64,000 nt of DNA from Omphiscola glabra (GCA_964017045.1 OZ024811.1:16948312-17012311), one strand, 5' to 3'; shown: positions 46,142 through 57,934, numbered from the stretch's first letter. The notes: generated by a model not told the origin, from the sequence alone. Numbers and translations are program-made.

Positions 46142-47124
46142 GTACACATGAGACCCAGGTTTCAGAGGGAGGAGAAGCAGACCTGCACAAACATTATGGC
46201 AGCTGTGCCAAGAATCCAGACCACATACATTTTGTGCCCATACATGATTTTACACTGAACTGCCTTCCTAAAGGAAACCGAGATGAGGACATTCTTGAAT
46301 TGATCAGAGCCACGGCCGACCTGACTGTCCGAGTAGCAGTGACGCTGACCAGTGGAAACCGACCAGAGTTCTGGCCACACACTGATGTCCCTTATCCATT
46401 CTTCAATCAGGGAGGAAGTCGGGACTTGAAACTTGGCACCGGGATCATCACTCATGTTTTCAAATACACGCAGGGGGACAATAAGCAGACTTGTCAGTGT
46501 CTCAAGTGTAAAGTTTCCGACACACCCAGCGAAGTGTCGGGGGAGGTGCTGATATATACAGCGGCACATGTGGTTTTTGACGACACTGAGGCAAAACATA
46601 CCACATGTAGATTGTTCTACGATAGACAGAGCAGCCCTTTAGTCAGTATAGATGGCTTAGCTTTAAAGATGGCGAACGTCAAAGAAGACTGGTGTCTGCT
46701 GAAATACGTCACGTGCAACATAGATTTCCTCATGAAAGTAGACTCTATGAAAGACCGGTGGCGGGATGTGTGGCAGAAAGTGACCGACAAGTACCACAGT
46801 ACACGAAATGTAGACAAGCTGACAGTGATAGTATCCCATCCACACGGCTGCCCTAAACAAGTCTCTTTGGGGCAGTGGTTAGGCGGCTACAATTTGAGAG
46901 AGAACATCACACAGCGCATCGATGCGGGGGTTGGCTGGGAGCCGCACACTGAATGGGAGATAAACAAGAGGACTTACAATACTTGCACATGTCCGGGCAG
47001 TAGCGGCGCTTTTGTTTATTTTTTGGGGAACGATAGTTTGTTGTATGACCACCACCTTCACAGCGGTGTTAACTTTGAGGGGACAAATTTTAGTGGTCCT
47101 GGCACAGAATATCCCACCAGATAA
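46142..47124 (+). CDS. Protease-1 last exon: PA-clan serine protease-like protein
   Basis: The acceptor TCATCTCATCAG opens the exon; with exons A-C the assembled part is 378 residues to TAA 47122-47124. The sequence looks like a diverged trypsin-fold (PA clan) protease. His is in LIYTAAHVVFD (about residue 194), a candidate Asp in VKEDWCLL (about 234), and Ser in CTCPGSSGA (about 339). A VIVSHPHGCPKQVSLG strand fits the second barrel. CQCLKC (about 169-174) is a possible metal site. The N-part has GGEADLHKHYGSC. The minus-strand gene at 52136-53052 matches it throughout and starts at the same intron position, so the 5' boundary is well supported. Proteolytic activity and substrate are inferred, not shown. 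The last residues (PGTEYPTR) lie in a 37-bp tandem repeat. I do not recognise a named family. Confidence 0.82.
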
Positions 47125-47175
47125 TTTTAGCTGTCCTGGTACAGAATATCCTACCAGATAGTTTTAGTGGTTCTG
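47089..47175. repeat. 37-bp tandem repeat covering the protease-1 stop
   Basis: Unit TTTTAGTGGTCCTGGCACAG followed by AATATCCCACCAGATAA: two full copies and a third begun. The first copy supplies the last codons and the stop. Confidence 0.88.
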
Positions 47176-47540
47176 GTACTATTTCTCTCTTGTATTTTCT
47201 TTTCCAATATATTATATTAGCATTGGGATACTCAATCTCCCTATATAAAATTTTAATAGTGTGGTATACAAATTCTCCATATTTGATTTTAGAAACACTC
47301 AATTTCCCTGTATTTAATTTTAGCTGTTGGTGCTTATTTTCCTTATATTTAATTTCAGCTGTACTTTACTTAATTTCCCTTTATATAATTTTAATAATAA
47401 GATACTCAATTGCCCCATAATTTTAGTAGTATCCCACTCAATTTCCTTATATTTGACTCCAGCAGTGCAGAACTTAATTTCCCTATAGATTCTTTTGCAA
47501 TAGCAATGGTGCACTCAATTTCCCTACAGGTTATTTTAGG
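47175..47540. repeat. Degenerate ~45-bp repeat, 3' of protease-1
   Basis: About eight diverged units of TACTCAATTTCCCTATATTT followed by AATTTTAG. The shared ATTTTAGT word suggests it grew from the same seed as the 37-bp repeat. Confidence 0.8.
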
Positions 47541-47824
47541 TTTTTATAGAAGTGTAGCACTAATTAATTCAGGTTAAGCATTTTTCAAAATTATAATTAC
47601 TTATGCTATAGAAATTGTTTATCCTGTCAAACTTTTTCTTTTTTTTTAAATATTAGCTTCAACCATCTTTTACTTTTAGTTTTTAATTTTAGTTAAAAAT
47701 TCCTACCAAAAACTACTGTCAAAAACCTCTCAACTGTCATATTTATAATTATTTAAATTTCTTTGCTTAATCACCTTATTTATATTTATTTTGTTTGTTT
47801 AGCGTTCTGTTAGTTCTACTCAAT

Positions 47825-48610
47825 TCTTACATTTTCATCCCTGTGGGTTCTACAGTTCATGTAGGGCTTTGGCCTGCAACAGTAGTCACAAAATATTCAA
47901 AAAGTACAGACATTGCAAGAAACAGAAAGACAACGATATATAAAAATGTGATAAGACCAGCTGTTGTAACATAAGCAAGTGAAACCTGGACCATTTTAAA
48001 ATGGCAGAAAAACCTATTAAACACATGAGATATAAAAATTTCATGAAAAATATACAGAACAACAAATGATGAATACGGATGGAGAATATGAATCAACCAG
48101 GAATAGTACAGATAATTAATACATTTTCATCCTTTTTGGTGCTACAGCCCTTTAAGGGCTTTGGCCTGCCTCAGTAATCACAAAATATTCAAAAAGTACA
48201 AGCATTGCAAGAAGCACACATAAAACTATATATAAAAATGTAATCAGACCAGTTGAAACTTGGTCTCTCTAACAAAATAGAGAATCTATTAAACAATAGG
48301 GAGATAAAAGTTCTCCGGAAAATATAGTAATATAATGGACGAACAAAGGAGGAATATTAGAGGTATAGCTGAGAAGGGGGGCCTGGGGGGACAGATGTCT
48401 CCATGCACCAGACTAGTTAGGGGCACCAAAATGTGCTTTGATAATTTTTATTGATAAAAATAATGGGTTTGAGAGTTGAATAAAGAAAGGGGAGCGTTTT
48501 AAAATGAATCATGTCCCCGGAGGCCAAACTCTCTTTCTATGCCTCTGATGAATATGGATGGAGAGTAAGTACAAACCAGGAGTTGTATAGAATACATCAT
48601 ACAGATTGTA
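47825..48610. mobile_element. Dispersed repeat in two adjacent copies
   Basis: Copy 1 (about 47825-48118) and copy 2 (about 48119-48610) share CATTTTCATCC, GGGCTTTGGCCTGC, TCACAAAATATTCAAAAAGT, ATATATAAAAATGT and GAATATGGATGGAGA words in order. Class unknown. Copy 2 is enlarged by the MITE at 48358-48547. Confidence 0.7.
48358..48547. mobile_element. hAT-like MITE inserted in a duplicated repeat
   Basis: 190 bp, ends TAGAGGTATAG and CTATGCCTCTG, flanks AGGAATAT (48350-48357) and ATGAATAT (48548-48555), 7 of 8 matching. Copy 1 of the host repeat (ATGATGAATACGGATGGAG near 48066-48084) shows the empty site. Confidence 0.72.
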
Positions 48611-48794
48611 CTAAATATAAATATTTATAAAAAAATATTATTTTTCTTCCGACCTTTTAATTAGGCTGTTTATACAAGATCTGTTCTTGTCAGTCTTATA
48701 CCTTTTCAACTACTAAAACAAAACAGAGAGAGACAGTAGGAGTTGTTTAGATATTTGGAAAATTGCATGTGTTGTTAACAACATTGTCAGTTAA

Positions 48795-50625
48795 GGAAAG
48801 TTAGTTTCTGAACTGAATATAATATTATTTAATGTTAGTTTCTGAATATGATTATTGAATGTTAGTTTTAGGATATAATTTGTTAATGTTATTTCCTTTT
48901 ATCATTGTTCAATGTTACTTTCTGAATTTAATCATGGAATGGCAGTTTCTGAATGTAGTTATTGAATGTTAATTTCTGAATTTAATTATTTAATGTTAGT
49001 TTCTGAATATATTTATTTAAATGTTAGTAGGCTATCTGAATTTAATTATTGAAAGTTAGTTTCTGGATATAATTATTCAATGTTATTTTCTGAATATGAT
49101 TATTGAATATTAGTTTCTGAGTATAATTATTCAATGTTAGTTTCTGATTTGTATTATTGAATGTTAGTTTCTGAAAATAATTATTAAAAGCTAGTTTCTG
49201 AGTATAATTATTGAATGTTAGTTTCTGAGTATAATTACTAAATATTAGATTTTTAAATTTAAATTTAATTATTGAAAGATAGTTACTTAGCACAATTATT
49301 TAATGTAAGTTTCTGAATATAATTTTTGAATGTTAGTTTCTGAGTATTGTGGAATGTCCAGACCTGTAGTCGACCCATAAGGGGTGGGGGGGAGTCCCAC
49401 ATCAGTACTGACCAAACAAAGTGTCAAACTGGTCAGATTGCCGCGACGGGATGGATGACCTATTTCGCGGTTTGAGATAGGAATGGGTTCGGGGCCCTGG
49501 GAAGAAATCTCTAGGGACTCGGGGCGTATAAAAGGGACAGTAGGATGGGACTAGGCAGAACTCAACCGGGCAGGATAGTGAATAGATGGGAGAACTCCAG
49601 AACGAAAGAGATGGAGACGCTCCGGGACAGTCGGAGTGGAGTACGACTATGAGGGAGAGAGTGAAATCAAAGGATAAGACAAATAAAGGTCCAAAGATTA
49701 TAAACATCGTGGAGTTGTCAAATTGGTGCAGTACGAGAGACTGAGTGTACAAGGTTGCAAATTAGTTAGAGAACAGAGACGACGAAGGTTCCCTACAGTA
49801 TATTTATTGAATGTTAGTTCGTGAATAATAGTATTGAATGTTAGTTTATGAATTTAGTTATTGAATGTTAGTTTCTGAAAGTTAATATTGATTGTTAGTT
49901 TCTGAATATATATATTGAATGTTAGTTTCTAAATATAATTATTGAATATTAGTTTCTAAATATAAGTTTTAAATGTTAGTTAATGAATATAAATTGTGAA
50001 ATGCTAGTTTTTGAGTATTATTACTGAATGTTAGTTTCTGAATATAAGTATTGAACATTAGTTTCTAAATATAAGTATTGAATGTTTGTTTCTGAATATA
50101 ATTATTGAATGTTAGTTTAGTTTCTGAATATATTTATTGCATGTTAGTTTCTCAATATAATTATTATATGTTAGTTTATGAATATAATTACTGAATGTTA
50201 GTTTCTGAAATGAATATAATTATTGAAAGATAGTTTCTGAGTACAATTATTGAATGTTAGTTTCTGAAAATAATTATTCAAAGTTAGTTTCTGAATATAA
50301 TTATTGAATGTTAGTTACTGAATATACATTTTCAAAGATTAGTTTTTAATATAATTAGGCCTACTGAATGTTAGTTTCTTAATATAATTATTTAATAATA
50401 ATTTCTAAATATAAGTATTGTATGTTAGTTTCTGAACACAATTATTGCATGTTAGTTTCTGAATATAATTATTGAAAGTTAGTTTCTGAATATAATTATT
50501 GAATCTCGTTTCTAAACATAAGTATTGAATGTTAGTTTCTGAATATAAATTAAATTATTGAATTTTATTTTCTGAATTTAATTATTGAATGTTAGTTTCT
50601 GAATATAATTACAGAATGATAGTTT
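48795..50625. repeat. 27-bp satellite, about 50 copies, split by a solo LTR
   Basis: Unit GTTAGTTTCTGAATATAATT followed by ATTGAAT, with common point changes and indels. It is interrupted at 49348-49797 by an LTR. The minus frame with NNYTQKLTF repeats at 49042-49293 is an artefact. Confidence 0.95.
49348..49797 (+). mobile_element. Solo LTR, 450 bp
   Basis: Begins TGTGGAATGTCCAGACC and ends GAAGGTTCCCTACA (TG...CA), with a perfect 4-bp duplication GTAT on each side (49344-49347 and 49798-49801). Contains TATAAAAGGGACAG (about 49529) and AATAAAGG (about 49683), in the order of a U3-R-U5 LTR. It stands alone in satellite DNA without internal sequence, so it is most likely the product of LTR-LTR recombination. 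The related copy is at 23240-23836. Confidence 0.82.
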
Positions 50626-50629
50626 TTGT

Positions 50630-52135
50630 TTGTGTGACTTAAAGTACAGATGACTGAACTATTGCATTTGTGAAGGCTTTTTTAAAACAATATTGCTCAA
50701 TTGTGCATGGGCTGACACCCACTGTGACGGAAACTTTTAGCAACACTTCCATACACAGAGTGTGACAGAGCTTTTAAATCCAAAAAAACAACAACACACT
50801 TTTCAACCCTTGAAAAGAATTTTATTTCCTAGAAAACCAACATTTTAAGAACATGACAACACACACGTGTGATTGAGGCTATAAATGTAAATATTTATTG
50901 ATTAGGAAAAAATAAATAAATAAATATCAAAGATAGGACATTATTATATATATTTGCAGCAAATAAGTTTTGACGATTATTTTGATTTTTTTAACAATGA
51001 ACTTAACAACATGAATCAATTTATAAATCAAGCCTTTCAAATGGCACACATCATGTTTGGTTTATGGTTTAATTTTCATAACCATTTCTATTTGGTTCAT
51101 ATTCTGCTCGTTTTAATTAGTTGACTGGAATTCCATTTATTTTGCTGCCCTCTCGGAAACTACTTCTCAGCTAAGTGCTATTTCTTAATTTTATTCTGTA
51201 TTTTTCTGTTGTTTGTTTGCTGACTAAGGCTTCCTGCCGACACGTTCGTTGTTTTGTTGCTTTCCTTTTTTCAGGTTTTACCATACTCTGTTTTACTCAT
51301 TTCCTTTGTTTTGCTAACCTGATTGCAGTTTCTCCCTTTATTACCCATGAAACCACAAAAGGGGAGTTAAATCTTAAAAGTTCGTAATTTACTTTTTTTT
51401 AAAAAACATTTCATGAATTATCTTTCCGAACGATTTTTACAAAGAAAAAAAAAAAGAAATGAAAATTGAGTTTTACAAAAATCATCTGTGTATCTCCATG
51501 TTCATTGGCCTCCAGGGTTAAATGGAAAATGAAAACCATTATTAGGTCGTAATTTAATTACTTGACAGATTTTCTTTTTTTTATATCTTCTATATTTCTA
51601 GGGCCGATTATCAATGAACTGATCATTCCGGCTCCTATACAAAGATGATATAATATATGTTTATACTTAATATATGTACTAATACAAGAACTTTTGTCTA
51701 CATTTCATTGAACAAGAATATTTTTATCAGTGCTTTAAAATTAATGTCAAGTCAGTTATATTTACCATCTTCTTTAACCTAAATCCTGGGAAACAATTTA
51801 TTTTAACACACACAAATTCTCGATTAAATATATATATATATATATATAAAATATTGTAAATGTATTAATTAAATTAGACTAGTGGTTGTATGATTTATTT
51901 TAAAAAATAAATTAGAACTAAGTTTCTTCTGTGTGTGCGCGTGGGGATGCATTATTTCAATAGTCCAACGTGTAAGCTTTTTTGTATTAAGTAGAAAAAA
52001 CAACAACATTAATTAAAATAAATCAGTTAACTTAAGTAGATTCAGAATACAGTTAAAGAAAAAAATTCACACCAGCACGATTAAATTACCAAACATTTGA
52101 TTACAGTCTTATAAGGGTAGTTAAATATTCAACAA
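50630..52135. other. No gene seen; probable protease-2 3' flank
   Basis: AT-rich. A minus-strand AATAAA at 51894-51899 lies about 240 nt beyond the protease-2 stop and could be its polyadenylation signal. The frame at 51175-51387 has no support. Confidence 0.45.
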
Positions 52136-53052
52136 TTACACCCAAAGTCCGCTGTAATTGACATTCTGCGCGCCCCCATGCCCTAACGGCTTGGCCCCAC
52201 TATGAATATGACTGAACCCCGCCCCGAGTTTCCCGAGGATGTAGACGGGTGCGCCGCTGCTACCGGGACAGGTGCAGGTGTTGTAAACGTAGGAGGTCTC
52301 ACAGTCTCTGTAATCCTGCGATTCCATCCATTCGCCGATAGACACTTGCTTGGGACAGCCGTGTGGATGAGAGATTATCACCGCCAGGCGAGTATCTGCA
52401 TCATTCTTGTACGCTCTAAAAACCTTCGCGTTCAGCGACATGAATTTTAATTTGATGTTTGTTACATTATCAACAAAGTCTGTGTCGTGGGTTGCGCATA
52501 TCACCTCGCACATATCCGCTTCGTAATCGCAGACTCCGACGTCAACGCCCTTAAGTTCGACAACATCAGAATCGCTTCGGTCGAATCCCCATTTAATTTT
52601 AGTGTGCCGACCTTCGCTTGTATCGAACACCACATGTCTTGCGGTGTACACTGATATTTTACCCCATATTTTATTACCCGTGTTTTTACAGTCATCACAC
52701 GGGCATGGCTTTTGATCAGATTCCTTGTAATTTAAGGCACTCCATATTCTTCCCGTTCCATTTCTGACTAAGTCCGAGCCTCTGAAATCATAAAACGGGT
52801 ACGGGTTCGACGTTCCAGTGTAGAGCATCGGCCGATCTTGGCTTGTGGAATGCACAGTGACACGGACCGTTAGCTGTGCATTCAGTCTTAAAAGGTCGTA
52901 AATATCCGAGTCCTGATATCGACTAGGTAGATGTTCTATGGTGAAGTCATTGATGGGAATAAAGCCGCCGTGTGTAGGGTTCTTGGTGCACCGTGTGTAA
53001 TGTCTCCGGAGGTCCGCCTCTCCACCAAAAGTCACCTCGGTTTCGTTTGTAC
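52136..53052 (-). CDS. Protease-2 last exon: PA-clan serine protease-like protein
   Basis: The acceptor ATATTATTTTAG precedes 53052; the exon codes about 305 residues to TAA 52138-52136, ending NVNYSGLWV. It aligns end to end with protease-1: GGEADLRRHYTRC, INDFTIEHLP, CPCDDC (possible metal ligands), VYTARHVVFD (catalytic His), CDYEADMCEV (candidate Asp), VIISHPHGCPKQVSIGEW, CTCPGSSGAPVYI (catalytic Ser; the GxSGxP form is more canonical than in protease-1) and SHIHSGA. The intron position at the 5' end is identical. Upstream exons were not found with confidence; a weak candidate is 53672-53729. Function inferred from the fold signature only. Confidence 0.82.
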
Positions 53053-53059
53053 CTAAAAT

Positions 53060-54690
53060 AATATTGTAATAAAGACTTAAGTACCAACCAACCTGCCAAA
53101 AAATTGACGTCTAAAGAAATTATAACCAATGAACTAATTTTCCAAAGCGATTTTTTTTTTTTTTTTCTACATTACATTACCTTGTTATCTTAACTTTTGC
53201 GCCTGTTTTTAAAGTTGAATTACAACAACAAATAAAATCCAAGAAAAAAAAACTAGGGACTGGGTAATGAGTTTATTAACTGGGTTGATTGTTATTTTTT
53301 AAACAAACAATGAATTATTTTCTCCTAAATTTTTAGGTGGACAGTATTAAGCAATTAGCCTACCGATGACATTTTTTTTCTCTTCAATTTCAAGCCTTTT
53401 AGATCAGCAAACCTTTTTTTATTGCTCTTTATATATTTATATTTTTTGCAATTTCAATAGACAAAATAATTATTGCGAAAGAAATTCATTCTGTCTTGAG
53501 ACACGGATTATCGTCAATATCGGTTTTACAAGCGGCTTACATTAATGGGTATTAGTAACTTATTAGTTTTTATGAATTTAGTGGCTTCTATTGGAAGATG
53601 TACATCATGAGGAAATAATTCTTAGGCTAGTCAACAGATCACACACATTTATATCGCTATTTTCTCGCTACCTTAACTTATTCTCCAAACCTTGACATGC
53701 CTCTTTGAGCTTATCTTTGACTGCCAGATCTATTTTAGTTCATAAGACAATTTCCATGTCTTCTCTACACTTTGCGACTAATTCAACTCGTTTCTAACAA
53801 TATTTTAAACGACATTTTAATAACTGTCAATGAGTTATAGAAAAATATAATTAAGTAAGAAATTATTTTAAAACATGAAACAAAACAAACAAAAAACACG
53901 AATTAAAAGCGATTGATAACTATCAATCAGATGGAAAGAAAATAACTGTATGCCTAGCAACTAGCAACACTAAATAATATAGCAATTTGTTTAAGAAAAC
54001 AATATATTTCTATCAAGCAGAGCGGCATACCTTTCTACGTATCTATCTATATTCTATATACTGGTCGACTATCCAGATACTGGTCGACTATGACTTAATT
54101 CTATACAGGTAAGCTTATCTATCTACAGTCGGCTTATCTGCATACTGGTCGACGTATCTGCATACAGGTAAAATTTATATCTGCAGTTCGACTTATCTGT
54201 CCACAGGTCGTATTATCTATATAATGGTCAACGTATCTATCTGTTTGACGACTTATTATGCCACATAATTCAGATACCTTGCAGTAAGCGGGCTATGTCA
54301 GCCTTGTCAATGGTGCCTACACTTGGATGAGCTAACGTTTGTTCCATCGTTCCATCATCCATTGTTTGTTGTTATCCTGAGTAACCCTGAAGTTTCCAAT
54401 AGTAACACATTAGTACCAAGATTTATTGAAGATACATGAATTATAATCTTCTACCGACTTGAACTAAGGGAAACGCACAACTTCAACATATTTATGATCC
54501 TTACACAATTGTGCATTATGGGAGATGAGCATTTAACTTTTTTCTTCAGTTTATTTGGATCATGAATAAGTATAAATATTAAGAAATGTACATTTAAAAC
54601 TTGAGAACATGGGTAAGGTATTCACAGAGAGCTTAAAAAAAAATAGAATGCTCCGTTCATAAACTATTTTTATATAATAAATATATATAT
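53060..54690. other. Probable protease-2 intron and upstream DNA
   Basis: No convincing exon. A candidate minus exon at 53729-53672 would read LAVKDKLKEACQGLENKL, loosely like protease-1 exon A, but its phase does not fit. Irregular repeats of TATCTGCATACTGGTCGAC lie at 54040-54260. Confidence 0.4.
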
Positions 54691-55098
54691 TGACGAGATG
54701 TGAATCCCCGATGATTTTAGCTCGGTACCTTAGCTAATGGGAATAGTTCAGGCATGAATGTGAAAGAGTGGCTGGCTTGTGAACTCATGCGAGCGAAAGG
54801 TACGCGCGTTTGGTAGCGTGGGTTAACGGCAGTACGACTCAGGGAGGGAAAGGAAAGACAGTGTTGTCCGGGGATCCAGTTAGTAGGACGTCTTTTTGCT
54901 AAGTTTGTGAGCGAGACGTACGGCACTAATTGGACGAATTGTATAATTATTTATCGTAATGAGCGTGTGCTAACTGTGCGTTAAAAATAAAGTGTAAAGA
55001 TTAATAGTGAACGTAGTTTGAGTCTACTGTTGTTATTCTGGTGAATCATACCCTAGACAACACAACCAAACACTAATTTGCTATAACCGCAATTCTTG

Positions 55099-55103
<5 letters not shown>
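54691..55103 (+). mobile_element. Possible solo LTR in an AT microsatellite
   Basis: Stretch from TGACGAGATGTGAATCC to CTTGACACA, GC-richer than the surroundings, containing AATAAAGTG (about 54987) and a U5-like end. TATAT flanks both sides, but it sits in an (AT)n run, so the duplication is weak evidence. Confidence 0.45.

Positions 55104-55135
<32 letters not shown>
55104..55135. repeat. (AT)n microsatellite
   Basis: Pure TATATA run next to the possible LTR. Confidence 0.9.
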
Positions 55136-55139
<4 letters not shown>

Positions 55140-56190
55140 TTAAAACAAACTATTTTATTGTAGTTTAAGAATGCTACACTCGTGGTCCCAACGCGTCGTA
55201 AACGTACCTCTTAGCAATCCACACCCACTTGTCAACTAGCTGTAAACTAAGCACTCTGTATAGATAACGTAATGTTAAATGCACCTTTAACTTTAAATTT
55301 CTAAAAATGTATCCATACTGAACCTGCGCTCTTCAACACAGGCCTTACTGAGAGTTGCAAGTGTGGAGGGACACAGAAAGAAGGCATAAGGGGTGCATGC
55401 ACTCTTTTGAAGCTATTGAGCCAAAATTGTGGCACAGTTTGCATCCATCTTTGATGGAAATTGAAAATGATAAAAAGTAATTTGAGAACCATTTTAACAC
55501 TTTATTTTACTTTAAAAAGTTTTTAGGACATCGAACCGCTGTGGGCATGCTAAAATAGCACCGCCACAAGCGATATAAATTACCCAATCATCATAATCAT
55601 CACGTCAGCTCCTACTTATATATATATTGAAAGACAAAAAAGAGCTTGATAGAAATGTGTTGTTTTTTTCAAGTATCACAGACTTAAATTACAATACGTA
55701 GTTCGTAAATCAATTCTCAAATAATAAATCACACCGGTGAAAACGATCTCCTAGGTGACGACTAAATTTCTTTTTTCCAATAACTTTGCAATGAAAGAAT
55801 TGCATGTTTCTTTTCATTAAACACATTAAGCTCTTTTTAAGTAATCCGAAGTCAAAGCACTGCACAGATGTTTATTGGTCATTTTGTTTTGATGTGTGTA
55901 CACTACACGTTTCATCTAAACTCGGTAATAATGAGGAGAGTACTTGCGATTCTAAAGCACTTGGCTTAGTATTTGTATTTATCTGCCCTTCGAACAAAAC
56001 TAGCAGTTACTGATTTTGAATATTTTAAACCGAATTAGCTGAACACCAAATTAACCGGACTTTTTGATTGGCCTCTTTGATTAACGTCTGCCAACTCTCT
56101 AGATCGGGACGTAAATAAAGACATAGACGGGAAATGTGTCTGTAGTCTGAAGTATATATGCAGCTGGTAGTTGGTAAGGCTTTCTTCTAG
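55136..56190. other. No gene seen
   Basis: AT-rich. The piece at about 55320-55470 (CACAGGCCTTACTGAGAGTTGC) looks like an old LINE fragment, but I could not place it. Confidence 0.4.
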
Positions 56191-56204
56191 TATTTAGTAA
56201 TACT

Positions 56205-56525
56205 AAAAGGAGGTCGAAGAAAGCGATACAAAGACACACCGAAAGCAGAACTAAAGGCCTTCAGCATCAACCCTACTGAATGGAGTGCAGACATCCCAGG
56301 ACAGAGCCAGGTGGAGATCAGCTGTCAAGAAGGGGGCTCAATCTCATGAAGCAAATAAGATAGCCACAGCTGAGGCTAGCCCGAAAAAGCAACCTTAGAC
56401 CACCGACTACAGCAACTATGCCTTGCCCGAGGTGCAATAGACTATTCCGAGCACAGATAGGACAAGGAAGCCTACTACAAACTCACCGTGACCCAGTCTC
56501 CACCAACGTGCACCCCAACCGAATG
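56205..56525 (+). mobile_element. LINE polyprotein C-terminal fragment with zinc finger
   Basis: Frame pieces RRKRYKDTPKAELKAFSINP, then after a frameshift ARWRSAVKKGAQSHEANKIA, then after a stop MPCPRCNRLFRAQIGQGSLL with QTHRDP. This is the same ORF2 tail type as at 7225-7575 (KRYKDTLK... W-R helix ... C-x2-C finger), but a different copy. Dead. Confidence 0.78.
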
Positions 56526-56892
56526 ACTAGATGGCCTTGTCAATCTTGACGGATGAACCAGAAGAAGTAATAATAAATAATAAGACAATTTTGATTCTAG
56601 TGAGTACAAGTCGGAAAATACTTTTTTTTTACTTGTCAACTAAGACCTCCTATCCTCCATGTCGGTGCATACACACAAAAGTCTCCCCACAAAACATACG
56701 GTGTAAAACCACCAAATTACTTAACCAACAAAGAAACAATTATTACACATAGCTATATTAGATATTATACATATATGATATATGCACCTGATATGTGCAG
56801 GGAATATTCAGACAGAGAATATAGACGACATAATGTATTATAAGCATTATAATTATTCTATTTTAACAACTTGAGCAAATCTTTTTTTGCTG

Positions 56893-57213
56893 TCACGGTG
56901 TGGGATTTGCAGGACAAAATCAATAACCAACAGCATATCACCTTTCTACACGCCGCCGGATAAACCCAAGGGAACATCATGCGGATAAAACGCAGTGGCG
57001 TCGCAGGAGTTGTCGGAATGTTTCATTGTACCAATGTTCTTCGTCTACGGGACTCCATCTCTGGGTTTGAATTCAGAGTTTCCTTCTCTTGGATGAGTTG
57101 CCAACTTGCCATCCAAGACTAACGAGTACCTTCCACGTGGGGTGCTGGTGGGGATAGAACTGCAGACCATCAATTTGAGATTTTGCTCAGTTTAAACCAC
57201 TCGGCCACCCAGC
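56893..57213 (-). mobile_element. tRNA-derived SINE (copy 3, with head)
   Basis: The most complete copy. The minus strand begins GGGTGGCCGAGTGGTTTAAA (Pol III A box of Ser/Leu tRNA type), then GGTCTGCAGTTCTATCCCC (B box) about 35 nt on, then the body shared with copies 1 and 2, ending near CCCACACCGTGACAGC. About 320 bp long. Confidence 0.78.
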
Positions 57214-57519
57214 ACCCAACAAATTATCCTTCAATTTAAAAAAAAAAATTAGAAGTAAATACACAAACGTGAAACCATAATTGGCTGATGAAAACGAAAG
57301 GTTGTTTTCACTACAGATTCCTGTTAGTTGCAAACACTTGTCCCATTCAATGCACGCTTACATCAAATAATTTTTCAAAGTAGTAAAGTAATTCGTCAAG
57401 ATATAAATGCTTACCTGAAATTTTCAGGCTATCAGATATGAAGAACAAATGTCAACGATGGAAATATTTCTAACAACATGTCAGTAGTCCAAGATTTCAA
57501 TGTGTTTGAGTTTATCTGT

Positions 57520-57645
57520 CCTGCTCTGCGCAGCTCTGTGTTGATTCTGTGCTGCTCTGTGTTGACTATGTGCTGTTCTGTGTTGAATGTGTCCTGCTCT
57601 GTGTTGATTACGTGCTGATCCGTGCTGATTGTTGCTGTTAAGTAT
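57520..57645. repeat. 27-bp minisatellite, 4-5 copies
   Basis: Units of TGCTCTGTGTTGATTACGTG followed by CTGATC-like ends. The minus frame with NTEQH repeats is an artefact. Confidence 0.85.
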
Positions 57646-57934
57646 AGTTTACGTCTACAGGTCCGTCCGCTACATGTTGAAGTTGAAAAGACAAACATGG
57701 CTGAAAGCACACGCTAGTCATATCGTTAACGCTTCAGTGGTCATGATTCTTACGCATAACACAGTGGGCTTAAAAAATGGAAATAAATGTATAGCCCTTA
57801 CGATAATAACGGGGGTCTATACTGCAATCAGGCTAGGGGGAAGGAAATAAGGGAAATAAGATATGGGAAAACCTGAAATTAAACAACCTCTTAAAAAAAG
57901 GTTTTCGCATAAACCCATTCTTTCGCGTCTTCGT

